Shown here: piece by piece, positions 53,179 through 63,075 of the stretch
How the letters are laid out: each line of letters begins with the position of its first letter
Numbering within the stretch: the stretch's first letter is position 1
NCBI GenBank assembly: GCA_964035575.1
Contig: OZ037834.1
Coordinates: 2,139,598 to 2,203,597, forward strand
DNA length: 64,000 nucleotides
Reading direction: 5' to 3'
From: Rhynchopus sp. YZ270_cl-10
Taxonomy: Eukaryota; Euglenozoa; Diplonemea; Diplonemida; Diplonemidae
Position numbers and translations under genes: made by a program
Notes under the pieces: model-generated
What the model saw: the letters and a program-made list of their open reading frames with translations, nothing else
Databases searched by the model: none
What the model was told of the DNA's origin: nothing

Positions 53179-54614
53179 ACACCTCGTCCCGAGTTTTTGT
53201 CCGAGAATGCGATTACTAATTAGTTACTCCACTAAATAAATCGAGCAAAAATATGGTGAACTCAGCGGAGCCCGGTTTTAAAAGTGCCAAAAACGACCTT
53301 TTCGTTTTGACGCGTTGTGAGTTCCTCAAATGCAATTTTGAAGGGTAAAAAATTCGGGTTTTCTAAGCACATGCAGTGCTAAGTTAAAAAAAATCGCGAA
53401 AAAAAAATACAAAAATTTTGTGTTGGAAGCTCGGAACCCAGAAACGTCCAATGGTGAAGTTTTTTTCTGGTTTCGTTGCACCCTGTATTTTTACTTAAAA
53501 ATCAAGACAAAGTGATTTTTACCTGGATTTTTGCCTGTATTTTACTAGGGATTTTCCCTTAGTAAAATACAGGGGAATTATCTAACACCTCGTCCCGAGT
53601 TTTTGTCCGAGAATGCGATTACTAATTAGTTACTCCACTAAATAAATCGAGCAAAAATATGGTGAACTCAGCGGAGCCCGGTTTTAAAAGTGCCAAAAAC
53701 GACCTTTTCGTTTTGACGCGTTGTGAGTTCCTCAAATGCAATTTTGAAGGGTAAAAAATTCGGGTTTTCTAAGCACATGCAGTGCTAAGTTAAAAAAAAT
53801 CGCGAAAAAAAAATACAAAAATTTTGTGTTGGAAGCTCGGAACCCAGAAACGTCCAATGGTGAAGTTTTTTTCTGGTTTCGTTGCACCCTGTATTTTTAC
53901 TTAAAAATCAAGACAAAGTGATTTTTACCTGGATTTTTGCCTGTATTTTACTAGGGATTTTCCCTTAGTAAAATACAGGGGAATTATCTAACACCTCGTC
54001 CCGAGTTTTTGTCCGAGAATGCGATTACTAATTAGTTACTCCACTAAATAAATCGAGCAAAAATATGGTGAACTCAGCGGAGCCCGGTTTTAAAAGTGCC
54101 AAAAACGACCTTTTCGTTTTGACGCGTTGTGAGTTCCTCAAATGCAATTTTGAAGGGTAAAAAATTCGGGTTTTCTAAGCACATGCAGTGCTAAGTTAAA
54201 AAAAATCGCGAAAAAAAAATACAAAAATTTTGTGTTGGAAGCTCGGAACCCAGAAACGTCCAATGGTGAAGTTTTTTTCTGGTTTCGTTGCACCCTGTAT
54301 TTTTACTTAAAAATCAAGACAAAGTGATTTTTACCTGGATTTTTGCCTGTATTTTACTAGGGATTTTCCCTTAGTAAAATACAGGGGAATTATCTAACAC
54401 CTCGTCCCGAGTTTTTGTCCGAGAATGCGATTACTAATTAGTTACTCCACTAAATAAATCGAGCAAAAATATGGTGAACTCAGCGGAGCCCGGTTTTAAA
54501 AGTGCCAAAAACGACCTTTTCGTTTTGACGCGTTGTGAGTTCCTCAAATGCAATTTTGAAGGGTAAAAAATTCGGGTTTTCTAAGCACATGCAGTGCTAA
54601 GTTAAAAAAAATCG
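53179..54614. repeat. Satellite, 406-bp unit, 3.5 copies
   Basis: Units start at 53179, 53585, 53991 and 54397 (ACACCTCGTCCCGAGTTTTT), exactly 406 bp apart, and appear identical. The last is cut at TAAAAAAAATCGC. Each full unit ends with an inverted pair TGTATTTTACTA..GGGA / TCCCTTAGTAAAATACA. No coding frame. Perfect identity means recent amplification or active homogenisation. The copy number may be compressed in an assembly. Confidence 0.97.
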
Positions 54615-54616
54615 CT

Positions 54617-54674
54617 GGGGGGCTCCGCCCCCCAGACCCCCCAGTCGCTTCGCGGCGAAGCGCCTGGGGGGATG
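54617..54674. repeat. GC-rich nested hairpin
   Basis: GGGGGGCTCCGCCCCCC forms one stem. ACCCCCCAG..CTGGGGGG encloses a second stem GCTTCGC/GCGAAGC. It sits exactly where the satellite is cut, so it may be a mobile hairpin or an insertion boundary. Confidence 0.8.
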
Positions 54675-54944
54675 TGGTGTGTAGCATTACGAGGTGCAAT
54701 GATTGCAGTCGTGAAGTATCTGGAGTTACACCGTTGTGGGGCGTGGAACCTCACAACTTTCCTCTCGTGAGCGGCAGAGGTGTGAGTCGTTGCATCACAA
54801 CACCGTACAGGTCGTATTTGTACCTTCTTTGCGACACTCGTGACCTATCGCTATCGCGAGGGAGGCTCATTTCATTTACTGTGCGACGCTGCTGATTTCG
54901 ACACGTTGCCGAAGAAGCGATCGCGCTCTCTTCCTATTGCGCTC

Positions 54945-55265
54945 TCTCTGTGTGATTTTGTGTATCCCAAAAGGAGTAATTACCCGAAACATTTTGCCTA
55001 AAGGTGTGAACGTTGTGATCCTGGAGTCGATAGCAGACAGGAAAAAGAGGATGGGTAGGCAGCGTCTGCCCGACCTGTGTGAAGTGAATAAGTGATTACC
55101 TGACAGATGTCTGGGTATCCGTGTATTCTGTGTGGGTATCCATGTCCGGAGTATGTCCCATTGTCCCCCCACCCCCACCAATTGCAAAAAACCGTGAGGG
55201 TGCACGATGGCCCGTGGACCACCACGTCCTAGTTACCACCTATGACTAGTCATATGACAAGGTGT
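54945..55265. repeat. Dispersed repeat, inverted partner of 1690-2040
   Basis: Reverse-complement match to the left-end repeat, ending at CCACCTATGACTAGTCATATG. Followed by scattered CTTGTCAT / ATGACAAG motifs to about 55400, as at 282-416. Confidence 0.8.
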
Positions 55266-55574
55266 ATGGCCAGTTACATGACAAGACTAACTAAAGACAA
55301 GACCCCTGTATGTAATGAGTGGCGTTAGGCCTTGTCATTTGACAGGGGTCTTGTCATTATTTAATCTTGTCATGTAACTAGTCATACCCCTTGTCATTGC
55401 TCATATTCGGTTGTGGTGTAACGTACCCTTTGGGGGCACCCCAAATACACGACGGTGAAGTAAACGACATGGCATTGTGCTTTACATGTAATTTTTTTTA
55501 CATGTAAACCACATGTCATTTTATATGTAGTGATTTTTGTCTGAGGAGATTCGCCTCTGCATATTTTTGTCCAG

Positions 55575-55641
55575 CTGTACTGTACTGTACTGTACTGTAC
55601 TGTACTGTACTGTACTGTACTGTACTGTACTGTACTGTACT
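55575..55641. repeat. Minisatellite, unit TGTAC (5 bp)
   Basis: About 13 perfect copies, directly followed by a 10-bp spacer and the 9-bp array. Confidence 0.95.
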
Positions 55642-55650
55642 CCCAATCCC

Positions 55651-56208
55651 CTGTTTATACTGTTTATACTGTGTATACTGTGTATACTGTGTATACTGTG
55701 TATACTGTGTATACTGTGTATACTGTGTATACTGTGTATACTGTGTATACTGTGTATACTGTGTATACTGTGTATACTGTGTATACTGTGTATACTGTGT
55801 ATACTGTGTATACTGTGTATACTGTGTATACTGTGTATACTGTGTATACTGTGTATACTGTGTATACTGTGTATACTGTGTATACTGTGTATACTGTGTA
55901 TACTGTGTATACTGTGTATACTGTGTATACTGTGTATACTGTGTATACTGTGTATACTGTGTATACTGTGTATACTGTGTATACTGTGTGTACTGTGTAT
56001 ACTGTGTATACTGTGTATACTGTGTATACTGTGTATACTGTGTATACTGTGTATACTGTGTATACTGTGTATACTGTGTATACTGTGTATACTGTGTATA
56101 CTGTGTATACTGTGTATACTGTGTATACTGTGTATACTGTGTATACTGTGTATACTGTGTATACTGTGTATACTGTGTATACTGTGTATACTGTGTATAC
56201 TGTGTATG
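55651..56208. repeat. Minisatellite, unit TGTATACTG (9 bp)
   Basis: About 62 copies with one G-for-A variant near 55989. Because 9 is a multiple of 3, all frames on both strands are open and give repeating tripeptides (for example Cys-Ile-Leu, Ile-His-Ser, Val-Tyr-Thr). These are not genes. Confidence 0.97.
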
Positions 56209-57464
56209 CTACCTGTGTGTGACCGTACCCCAGATGGTCTGAAGAGTGATCTGACCATATTCTCCAGGTACAATATATACCCGGAGAATCCATTGGAGCA
56301 AGAATTTTGCACTTTTGAGCACCACAGATTACATGTTGCCATTTTTGCGGTCATAATATTTTTGCAAATGGCAAAGGCAATCCTTAAGGAATTACAGGGA
56401 AAACCACCGTTTTGGGTCTCTCTGTCTATGGGCGATTGGGTTTTAGTCACTCAACGAATCTGCTCGAATTTTTTTGTGTGTAGATAGGTTTTACCAGAAA
56501 AATCAATTAAAGCAAGAATTTTACGGTTTTGAATAGTTGTTCTTTATTTAAAAAAATACCCAGTTTGGACAAAAACTCAGGACCAAGTGTTATTAGTATT
56601 CGTCATTTTTGGGGATGGGTGAGATGCAAACCACGAAAATGGATGTAGGAACTGCATGGTTGGGTGTCCACCCCGGTACAGCCGGTCAATGTACCAAGGT
56701 ACACTGTTCACGAGAGGGCTTTGTATTTCAAGTTAACTTCTTTCCCAGAGAGGGGGGCTCGGTCTCTCGGATGAGGGCACCCTTATGTTCCTGGGGGAGA
56801 GGTATGGGTTTGTTTTGTTTTTGTCGTGCGTTATCAATATTCTAGTCTGGCTTGAACTGAAATACGCGGTGGCACTGACCGCTGTCAGTTCCTGTGGAGA
56901 CCACTTAGGCTTCTCTCTTTTCTGTAATAAGAGGAGGTCTTCACCTTCGACTTCTACTGCGACTGTTAAAAACAAAGCGTCCCCACCTCTCAGTCCACAC
57001 GCCTTTACAAAACTACGGAACACCTAACATTCTCCAAACCACCACTTCTCCGTCATCCTTCAAACTTACACCGAAGGGCACCCTCTCATGTACGAGCCAT
57101 CTCCCCCCCTTTTCGTTTGTTTTTTGATGCTTTACTCAAATCACAAATACTATTTTCACCACTCTCTTTCGCACATTTTGCACCGAAGGGCACCCTCTCA
57201 TGTACGAGTCATCTCTGTACAGGGCTATTTGATTTTACGAGCAAAGACAGTCCTTCAAACTTCAGAACACTGTGCGTGTCCGTCCCCAGCAGACGGATGT
57301 GGTGTTCCAGAGGTACCGACATAAGCTGTGAACTGTAAGGTGCCTGTATCGCCGGTCCCTCTAAAGGGAGCAACTCCTTTGGCAATGGTGTTTTGCAGGC
57401 ACGTAAACCCCTCCCTTCACCACACCACTAACAGAGCTTCCCTCAGAGGCATATACATAAAACA
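56209..57464. other. Intergenic before second CUB gene
   Basis: 1.25 kb. Contains repeat A, a CTTCACCTTCGACTTCTACT segment (about 56938-56995) that recurs at 62668-62728, and from about 57100 the duplicated upstream region. A short piece (CACCGAAGGGCACCCTCTCA) is itself doubled at 57070 and 57181. Confidence 0.6.
56622..56740 (+). repeat. Dispersed repeat A, copy 7
   Basis: GATGCAAACCACGAAAATGG, GTAGGAACTGCATGGTTGGG, CCACCCCGGTACAGCCGGTC, TGTACCAAGGTACACTG, GAGAGGGCTTTGTATTTCAAG. Closest to the family consensus. Confidence 0.85.
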
Positions 57465-60400
57465 ATGTCGCGTGCATGTGTGGCGGTGCTGCTCTGCGTG
57501 AGCGTGGACGTAACCACTGCCTTGCTGCAAGCGACATCCACACTGTCGACCACAGATGCGCCACCAACGCTGGTACCGGGTATGACGTACGTCTGCCAGG
57601 AGCACACTGACCTGAACGATACTGTCGGGAAGGTGAGCTTCGTGAACAACATGGAAAGCGACGTCGCGTGTTGGTACATTGCGTGCGACAAGGATGTTTT
57701 TGTTACGTTCTCAACACTCGCATTAGACACCGCCATCTTGTATCTGTACAGCTCCAGCAATGGCGTGGACTACACCCTTCGGAAACGTTTCACCTCCTCA
57801 GAGCCTCTCCCCGATGACCTTGCGCTGAGCGGCTCTGTCTATGTTCAGTTCCAAGCCTTGTCCCCTGCAACGATGTCAACAGTTGATCTTGATTACGTTT
57901 GTATGAATCCAACTCCACAACCTACGCTGGTACCGGGTATGACGTACGTCTGCCAGGAGCACACTGACCTGAACGACACTTCCGGGAAGGTGAGCTTCGT
58001 GAACAACATGGAAAGCGACGTCGCGTGTTGGCACATTGCGTGCGACAAGGATGTTTTTGTTACGTTCTCAACACTCGCATTAGACACCGCCGTCTTGTAT
58101 CTGTACAACTCAACGAATAGCGTGGACTACACCCTTCGGAAACGTTTCACCTCCTCAGAGCCTCTCCCCGATGACCTTGCGCTGAGCGGCTCTGTCTATG
58201 TTCAGTTCCAAGCCTTGTCCCCTGCAACGATGTCAGCAGTTGATCTTGATTATGTTTGTATGAATCCAACTCCACAACCTGCGACACCAACACTGGTGCC
58301 AGGTTTGGAGTACATCTGTAAGGAGTACATTGAACTGAACAACACTGCTGGGCAGCTGACCTATGCCACGAGTGAGAAGGTGCACGACTGCAGGTGCTGG
58401 CACATTGAGTGTGACAAGTCTGTTGTGGTCACGTTCACAAATGCGACGTTTTATTACTCTAGCATGGCGCTGTACAACTCTACGAATGGCGTCGACTACA
58501 CCTGGGCGAAAAGCACGAACCAGCTCCCCACTTCTATGATTATATTGACCGGTTCTGCCATTTTGCAGTTCAAGTCTGACGGTTTTCAGCAGTCAGAATT
58601 TTCTTTGAGTTACGTGTGTATGGAGCCACCCCCACTGCCGACCACTGATGCGCCACCAACACTTGTCCCAACACTCGTCCCGGGGATGATTCGTATCTGC
58701 CAGGAGCACACTGACCTGAATGACCCTGCTGGTAAGCTGACTTATGCGAGCGCCCCGACACTCTCCACAGCGTGCTGGTACATCGTATGTGACAAGGAGG
58801 TTGTCGTCACGATCCTGTCCCTTGCATTGGACAACGTCGCCTCCTTCAGGCTGTACAGCTCCACCAATGGTGTGGACTACTATGTCCGGGAGTCGTTCAC
58901 CTATCAGCAGAATGGCATGCACCCCCCTCCTATTGTGCTGAACGGTTCGGTCTATGTGCAGCTCATAGAAGAGAGTAGCAATGCGAAGGTCTCATCATTT
59001 GAACTCGACTATGCGTGTGTGGGTGCAACTCCACAGCCAACCACAGAAGCGCCACCAACTCGTGCACCAGGTGTGAGTCGCATTTGTCAAGACCACACAG
59101 ACCTGAACAACACTGCTGGGAACGTGACTTATGCGAACAACACGGGTACCGTTGAGTGTTGGCACATTGCATGCGACAAGGATGTTGTGATCACGTTTGC
59201 ATCCTTACAATTAGACCACCCTGTCACCTTGGACGTGTACAGCTCCAGCAATGGTGTGGACTACACTCTCAGGAGAGATTTCGGCTCCCTTAATCCACTC
59301 CCCGAATCAAACTTACTGCTGAACGGTTCAGTCTATTTGCAGCTCACAGGATCCAGTGGCTTTGTGGGAGAATTTGATCTCGATTACGTGTGTATGGACG
59401 CGACACCAGCACCAACCACTGATGCGCCACCAACACTGGTGCCAGGTTTGGAATACATCTGTAAGGAGTACATTGAACTGAACAACACTGCTGGGAACGT
59501 GACTTACGCGAACAACGCCTCCGTTGAATGCTGGCACATTGAGTGCGACGAGGATGTTGTGATCACGTTCGGATCCTTCAGACTGCAACAACACTCCGAT
59601 CTGTACCTCTACAACACGAGCGATGGTGTGGACTACAGTTTGTACACAACTTTTTTTGATGGTTTACCTGAAGATCCTATTGTGTTGCACGGATCTGCTT
59701 TGTTGCAGTTATCAAACCCGTATGGACGTATCTCATCATTTGAACTCGACTACGCGTGTATGAGTGTAACACCGCAGCCAACCACAGAAGCGCCACCAAC
59801 ACTTGCACCAGGTGCGTCGTACATGTGTCAAGAGCACACTGACCTGAACGAAACTGCTGGGCACGTGGACTTTGTGAACAACATGTCCATCGTGACGTGC
59901 TGGTACATTGAGTGCGACAAGTCTGTCATGATCACGTTCACGACTCTTTCATTCGAAAACCTAGCGTTCTTGGAGCTCTTCAGCTCAGAGTCTGGGAACG
60001 GCACACACTACACCCTTGAGAGGATTATCTCGCATCCGGACAACACAGGTGTTGGTTTTGTGCTGAACGGTTCGGCCTTGGTGCAGTTCGTACAGAAGAA
60101 TGATGTTTTTAGTGAGAACGATGATTCGAAGGTTGGGTTCAACTATGTGTGCATGGGTGCAACTCCACAGCCGGACACAGATGCGCCACCAACACTCGCA
60201 CCAGGTGTGGAGTACCTCTGTCACGACCACACAGACCTGAACGACACTTCCGGGAAGGTGAGCTATGCGAGCGATGAAGCAAACACCACAGCGTGCTGGC
60301 ACATTGAGTGTGACAAGTCTGTTGCGATCACCTTCTCGGACATGCAGGTCTTCGCACAGTCGTTCTTGTACCTGTACAGCTCAGGGAGCACCTCAGGGAG

Positions 60401-60797
60401 TGCCACACACTACACCCTGGAGAAGGTGCTGTTCTCCTCCACTGCTGCGGGTGATCAACTGATGCTGGATGGTTCGGCCTTGGTGCAGTTCAGAAGCGGC
60501 ACTCATGTGGGAAGGTCAGCATTTGATTTCGAGTACGTGTGTCAGAGTGCAGACGGCAGTGGGCGCCCCACGTGGCCGTATGTTGTTTTCCCTGTGGTGG
60601 GTGTGCTCTCCGTTGCTCTTGGCGTGGTCGCACTGCTGAAGTCAGGTGTCTTCAAGGCAAAGCTGTCGAAGTATTCTCTTCAGGACGGCGTCAACAACGA
60701 TGAGTGGGCCTCACTGTGTATCTCTGAAAGAAAAGTTAGTTTGAAATTACAAAAAACCTCTAACAGTGTACCTGGTGCAATGACCAAGAGTGCATAG
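57465..60797 (+). CDS. Surface protein with 8 CUB-like modules
   Basis: Paralogue of the gene at 47963: 1110 residues, same signal peptide, eight CUB-like modules, then the same membrane helix. Module 1 is almost identical to module 1 of the first gene. Module 2 is a near-copy of module 1. Module 4's linker is doubled (PTLVPTLVPG). Module 6 has the start of module 3 (LEYICKEYIELNNTAG) and the body of module 10 of the first gene (FGSFRL..LYNTSDGVDYSLYTT). The last two modules match the last two of the first gene. The tail changes after NNDE: WASLCISERK... replaces RASLL, giving 26 unrelated residues up to the stop. A GTATCT..AACAG stretch (about 60718-60773) could be an intron giving a short ASLLYLVQ end; this is untested. 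Probably expressed and surface-exposed like its paralogue. Confidence 0.85.
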   Translation: MSRACVAVLLCVSVDVTTALLQATSTLSTTDAPPTLVPGMTYVCQEHTDLNDTVGKVSFVNNMESDVACWYIACDKDVFVTFSTLALDTAILYLYSSSNGVDYTLRKRFTSSEPLPDDLALSGSVYVQFQALSPATMSTVDLDYVCMNPTPQPTLVPGMTYVCQEHTDLNDTSGKVSFVNNMESDVACWHIACDKDVFVTFSTLALDTAVLYLYNSTNSVDYTLRKRFTSSEPLPDDLALSGSVYVQFQALSPATMSAVDLDYVCMNPTPQPATPTLVPGLEYICKEYIELNNTAGQLTYATSEKVHDCRCWHIECDKSVVVTFTNATFYYSSMALYNSTNGVDYTWAKSTNQLPTSMIILTGSAILQFKSDGFQQSEFSLSYVCMEPPPLPTTDAPPTLVPTLVPGMIRICQEHTDLNDPAGKLTYASAPTLSTACWYIVCDKEVVVTILSLALDNVASFRLYSSTNGVDYYVRESFTYQQNGMHPPPIVLNGSVYVQLIEESSNAKVSSFELDYACVGATPQPTTEAPPTRAPGVSRICQDHTDLNNTAGNVTYANNTGTVECWHIACDKDVVITFASLQLDHPVTLDVYSSSNGVDYTLRRDFGSLNPLPESNLLLNGSVYLQLTGSSGFVGEFDLDYVCMDATPAPTTDAPPTLVPGLEYICKEYIELNNTAGNVTYANNASVECWHIECDEDVVITFGSFRLQQHSDLYLYNTSDGVDYSLYTTFFDGLPEDPIVLHGSALLQLSNPYGRISSFELDYACMSVTPQPTTEAPPTLAPGASYMCQEHTDLNETAGHVDFVNNMSIVTCWYIECDKSVMITFTTLSFENLAFLELFSSESGNGTHYTLERIISHPDNTGVGFVLNGSALVQFVQKNDVFSENDDSKVGFNYVCMGATPQPDTDAPPTLAPGVEYLCHDHTDLNDTSGKVSYASDEANTTACWHIECDKSVAITFSDMQVFAQSFLYLYSSGSTSGSATHYTLEKVLFSSTAAGDQLMLDGSALVQFRSGTHVGRSAFDFEYVCQSADGSGRPTWPYVVFPVVGVLSVALGVVALLKSGVFKAKLSKYSLQDGVNNDEWASLCISERKVSLKLQKTSNSVPGAMTKSA

Positions 60798-62395
60798 AAG
60801 AGGGGAATGCAGGGGTAGAATGTTTTTTCACTGCTTGATTTTTTCTTCAGGAATTTGTTAGGGGAGTGAAATTAAAGTGCCCCGACGTGGAACAAATAGT
60901 TATTTTTTTCCTCCACCCGATTTTGACTTTTTTGGGACGTTTGAGCACTCACCTCTCCATATCTTCTTCTTCTGAGATTTTTTGACAAGTAGAACGGGTC
61001 TGAACCACTCAACAGAACTTTTTTTTCTCTTTTTTTTCTCTTTTTTTTCCCGTTTTCAAAAAGTTCTGTTGATCATCAACAGAACTTTGCTAGGTGGCGG
61101 CCCCCCTGTTCTTTGTTCCCTCCCATCCCTCCCAACCCGTGTTTATGTTTCTCAATATCTCTCAATATCTCTCAATGCTTTAAACCCTTGCTCCTACTGA
61201 GTTTGCTGCCGCAGGGTTTTGTCGAGGTGGTCTAGGAGCAGGCAGCTCGAAACCACGGAAACGAAAGTCAGCCCAGAATCTGTATTTATAATATTATGGC
61301 TAATGCTACATTTAATACCAGGAGAGGTAGAATGTACTGGCTGTATCCTTGTCCTTTTTTTTGTACTGCCAGCCCAGATAATCTGTACCAACGAGGACAA
61401 TGCTATTTTTAAGAGGTAAATTTTACTGGCTGTAATCTCACGGATTTTTATTAATGGGTACCATGGGTATTAATGGGTATCATAAGAAAAGTCGTTTTCT
61501 TGCGTGAGTCACTCATCAGAAAACGACTATTCTTAGGTGAAAACATGGTTTTGTCATCATTTTCCAACTTTGAGGAACTTTTTGTACAGAATCCCATGTG
61601 CTGCCACACAATGTCCACCAAAAGGTGCCCTGTATGTGTACCTGTTTATCGATGCTTCACGCAATGGTACGTGGGCGCCGTTTTTGTTTCGCCAGATACA
61701 AGATAGCATGTCTTTAAAGTCTTATGTTTCTTTTACCGTGTTTCAAACAATATGGACCAGAATAATTAAGGACCCTTTAGAATTTTTTTTTAATGGACCA
61801 ATTTTTCTGGTACATATTTTTTCCAAACACGGTACTTATTCCTCTAAACCCCCTCCCCTGCTCTTTGCTTTAGAAATCCTGTCATATATGTATGTGTATG
61901 AACAGGGTCGATAAAGTTTTCTTGATATTCAAGAAGAAGTGAAACAAACGTATTGCGCACTGACCTTCGCCCATGAGAGGGTGAAAGTGATTTGTCAGAT
62001 ACAATACATACTGATTTCAAACACCCTCCATTCACCACCTCGCAAGGGAGGTATCCAACCAAATTTGTTGTTGTTGTTGACGTTCGTTGCTTTTGTTTTG
62101 CTTTGCCTTTTTTTTTTCCCGTTGTTTTGTAAATCAAGGAAATAGAAACGACGGACGGTGCGTGCGTGCCCGCCAGCTTGTGTTTCCTCACTCACTGTTT
62201 CTCTCAAACACAACATCGAGGAAAAAAAAAAATGCATCAAGCTTGCGATGCGATAAACGAAAAAGTTGTTTTTCATTGTTTTCTTGGTGTGGCCCGAAAC
62301 CCGGTTTTTGGGGTACATTAGAAGTACATTTGTTTTTGACTTTTGTTTTAGGGGTGATTACTGAGGGGGAGGCCGAATAAACGAGATGAAACAAT
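60798..62395. other. Extra downstream sequence of unit 2, no gene
   Basis: 1.6 kb absent from unit 1. It has an inverted pair AAGTTCTGTTGATCATCAACAG / CTCAACAGAACTT near 61008-61086 and short open frames (61473-61914) without domains. It may be an inserted element whose ends I cannot define. Confidence 0.5.
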
Positions 62396-62598
62396 TCTTT
62401 GATAATTTGATTGTATTAGTGACCCCACAGCTGCTCACTTCACACATTGCTGAAAAGCGTAGCTCTGGAGGGGTAATAACCACATGCCTGCATAATACCA
62501 GCCCAATCGCAAAGACGTCTGATGCAGTGTTCATCACTTGCACTGACACAAATCTTGGATTCGGTGATGTTGTGCATTCAGGCATTCAGGGTTATCAC
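62396..62598 (+). repeat. 203-bp direct repeat, copy 2
   Basis: Partner of 52966-53168; ends CAGGCATTCAGGGTTATCAC. Confidence 0.95.
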
Positions 62599-63075
62599 AT
62601 TGAAAAGAAGATCTTAATCATTTTATTAGTGTTCCTCATTTAATAAGGATTGAACCTCGTTCTTCTTTAGTAGGTCTTCACCTTCGACTTCTACTTCGAC
62701 TGTTTAAAAACAAAGCGCCCCCCACCTAGCTTTCCCTCCCTTTAATGGGGTGATCAGGGGTAGTATTCTGCCACAAAATTCGATTACATCTATTGGTGTG
62801 ATCACCCAAACGGATTCTCCGTGGTTCCCCCGAAGGTGCTCCGCAAATCTTAAAATAGCCCGAAAACAGTTCTCCGTGGTTCTCCCCGGAAGCGTGGGTT
62901 GTTCCGTACCCCATGAATCACACCGTGATTTTGTAATCCTATTACCACCCCCTTTTTTTCCTCTTTTATTTTTCACCCCCACTCACTTTCAGACAAAAAC
63001 CTTTTTACCTTTTTTTTTTAACCTCTTCTCTATCACACTACCCCTACTCCACCCACCTTCACCACCTCACCTACC
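62599..63075. other. Intergenic before IQ-motif gene
   Basis: Contains the CTTCACCTTCGACTTCTACT segment shared with 56938, an inverted pair of TTCTCCGTGGTTC elements (about 62815-62890), and a CT/CA-rich leader running to the next start. Confidence 0.5.

Larger units (their letters stand above)
57100..62598 (+). repeat. Segmental duplication, unit 2
   Basis: Second copy of the block at 47595-53168. Same upstream sequence (with an ACAC deletion near 57270), an 8-module gene in place of 12, about 1.4 kb extra downstream, then the 203-bp repeat. Confidence 0.9.

Noticed and set aside
55521-56487. Long open frames on both strands (over 300 codons)
   Set aside because: They are translations of the 9-bp minisatellite; a 9-bp unit keeps every frame open. 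No start context, domain or codon signal outside the array.
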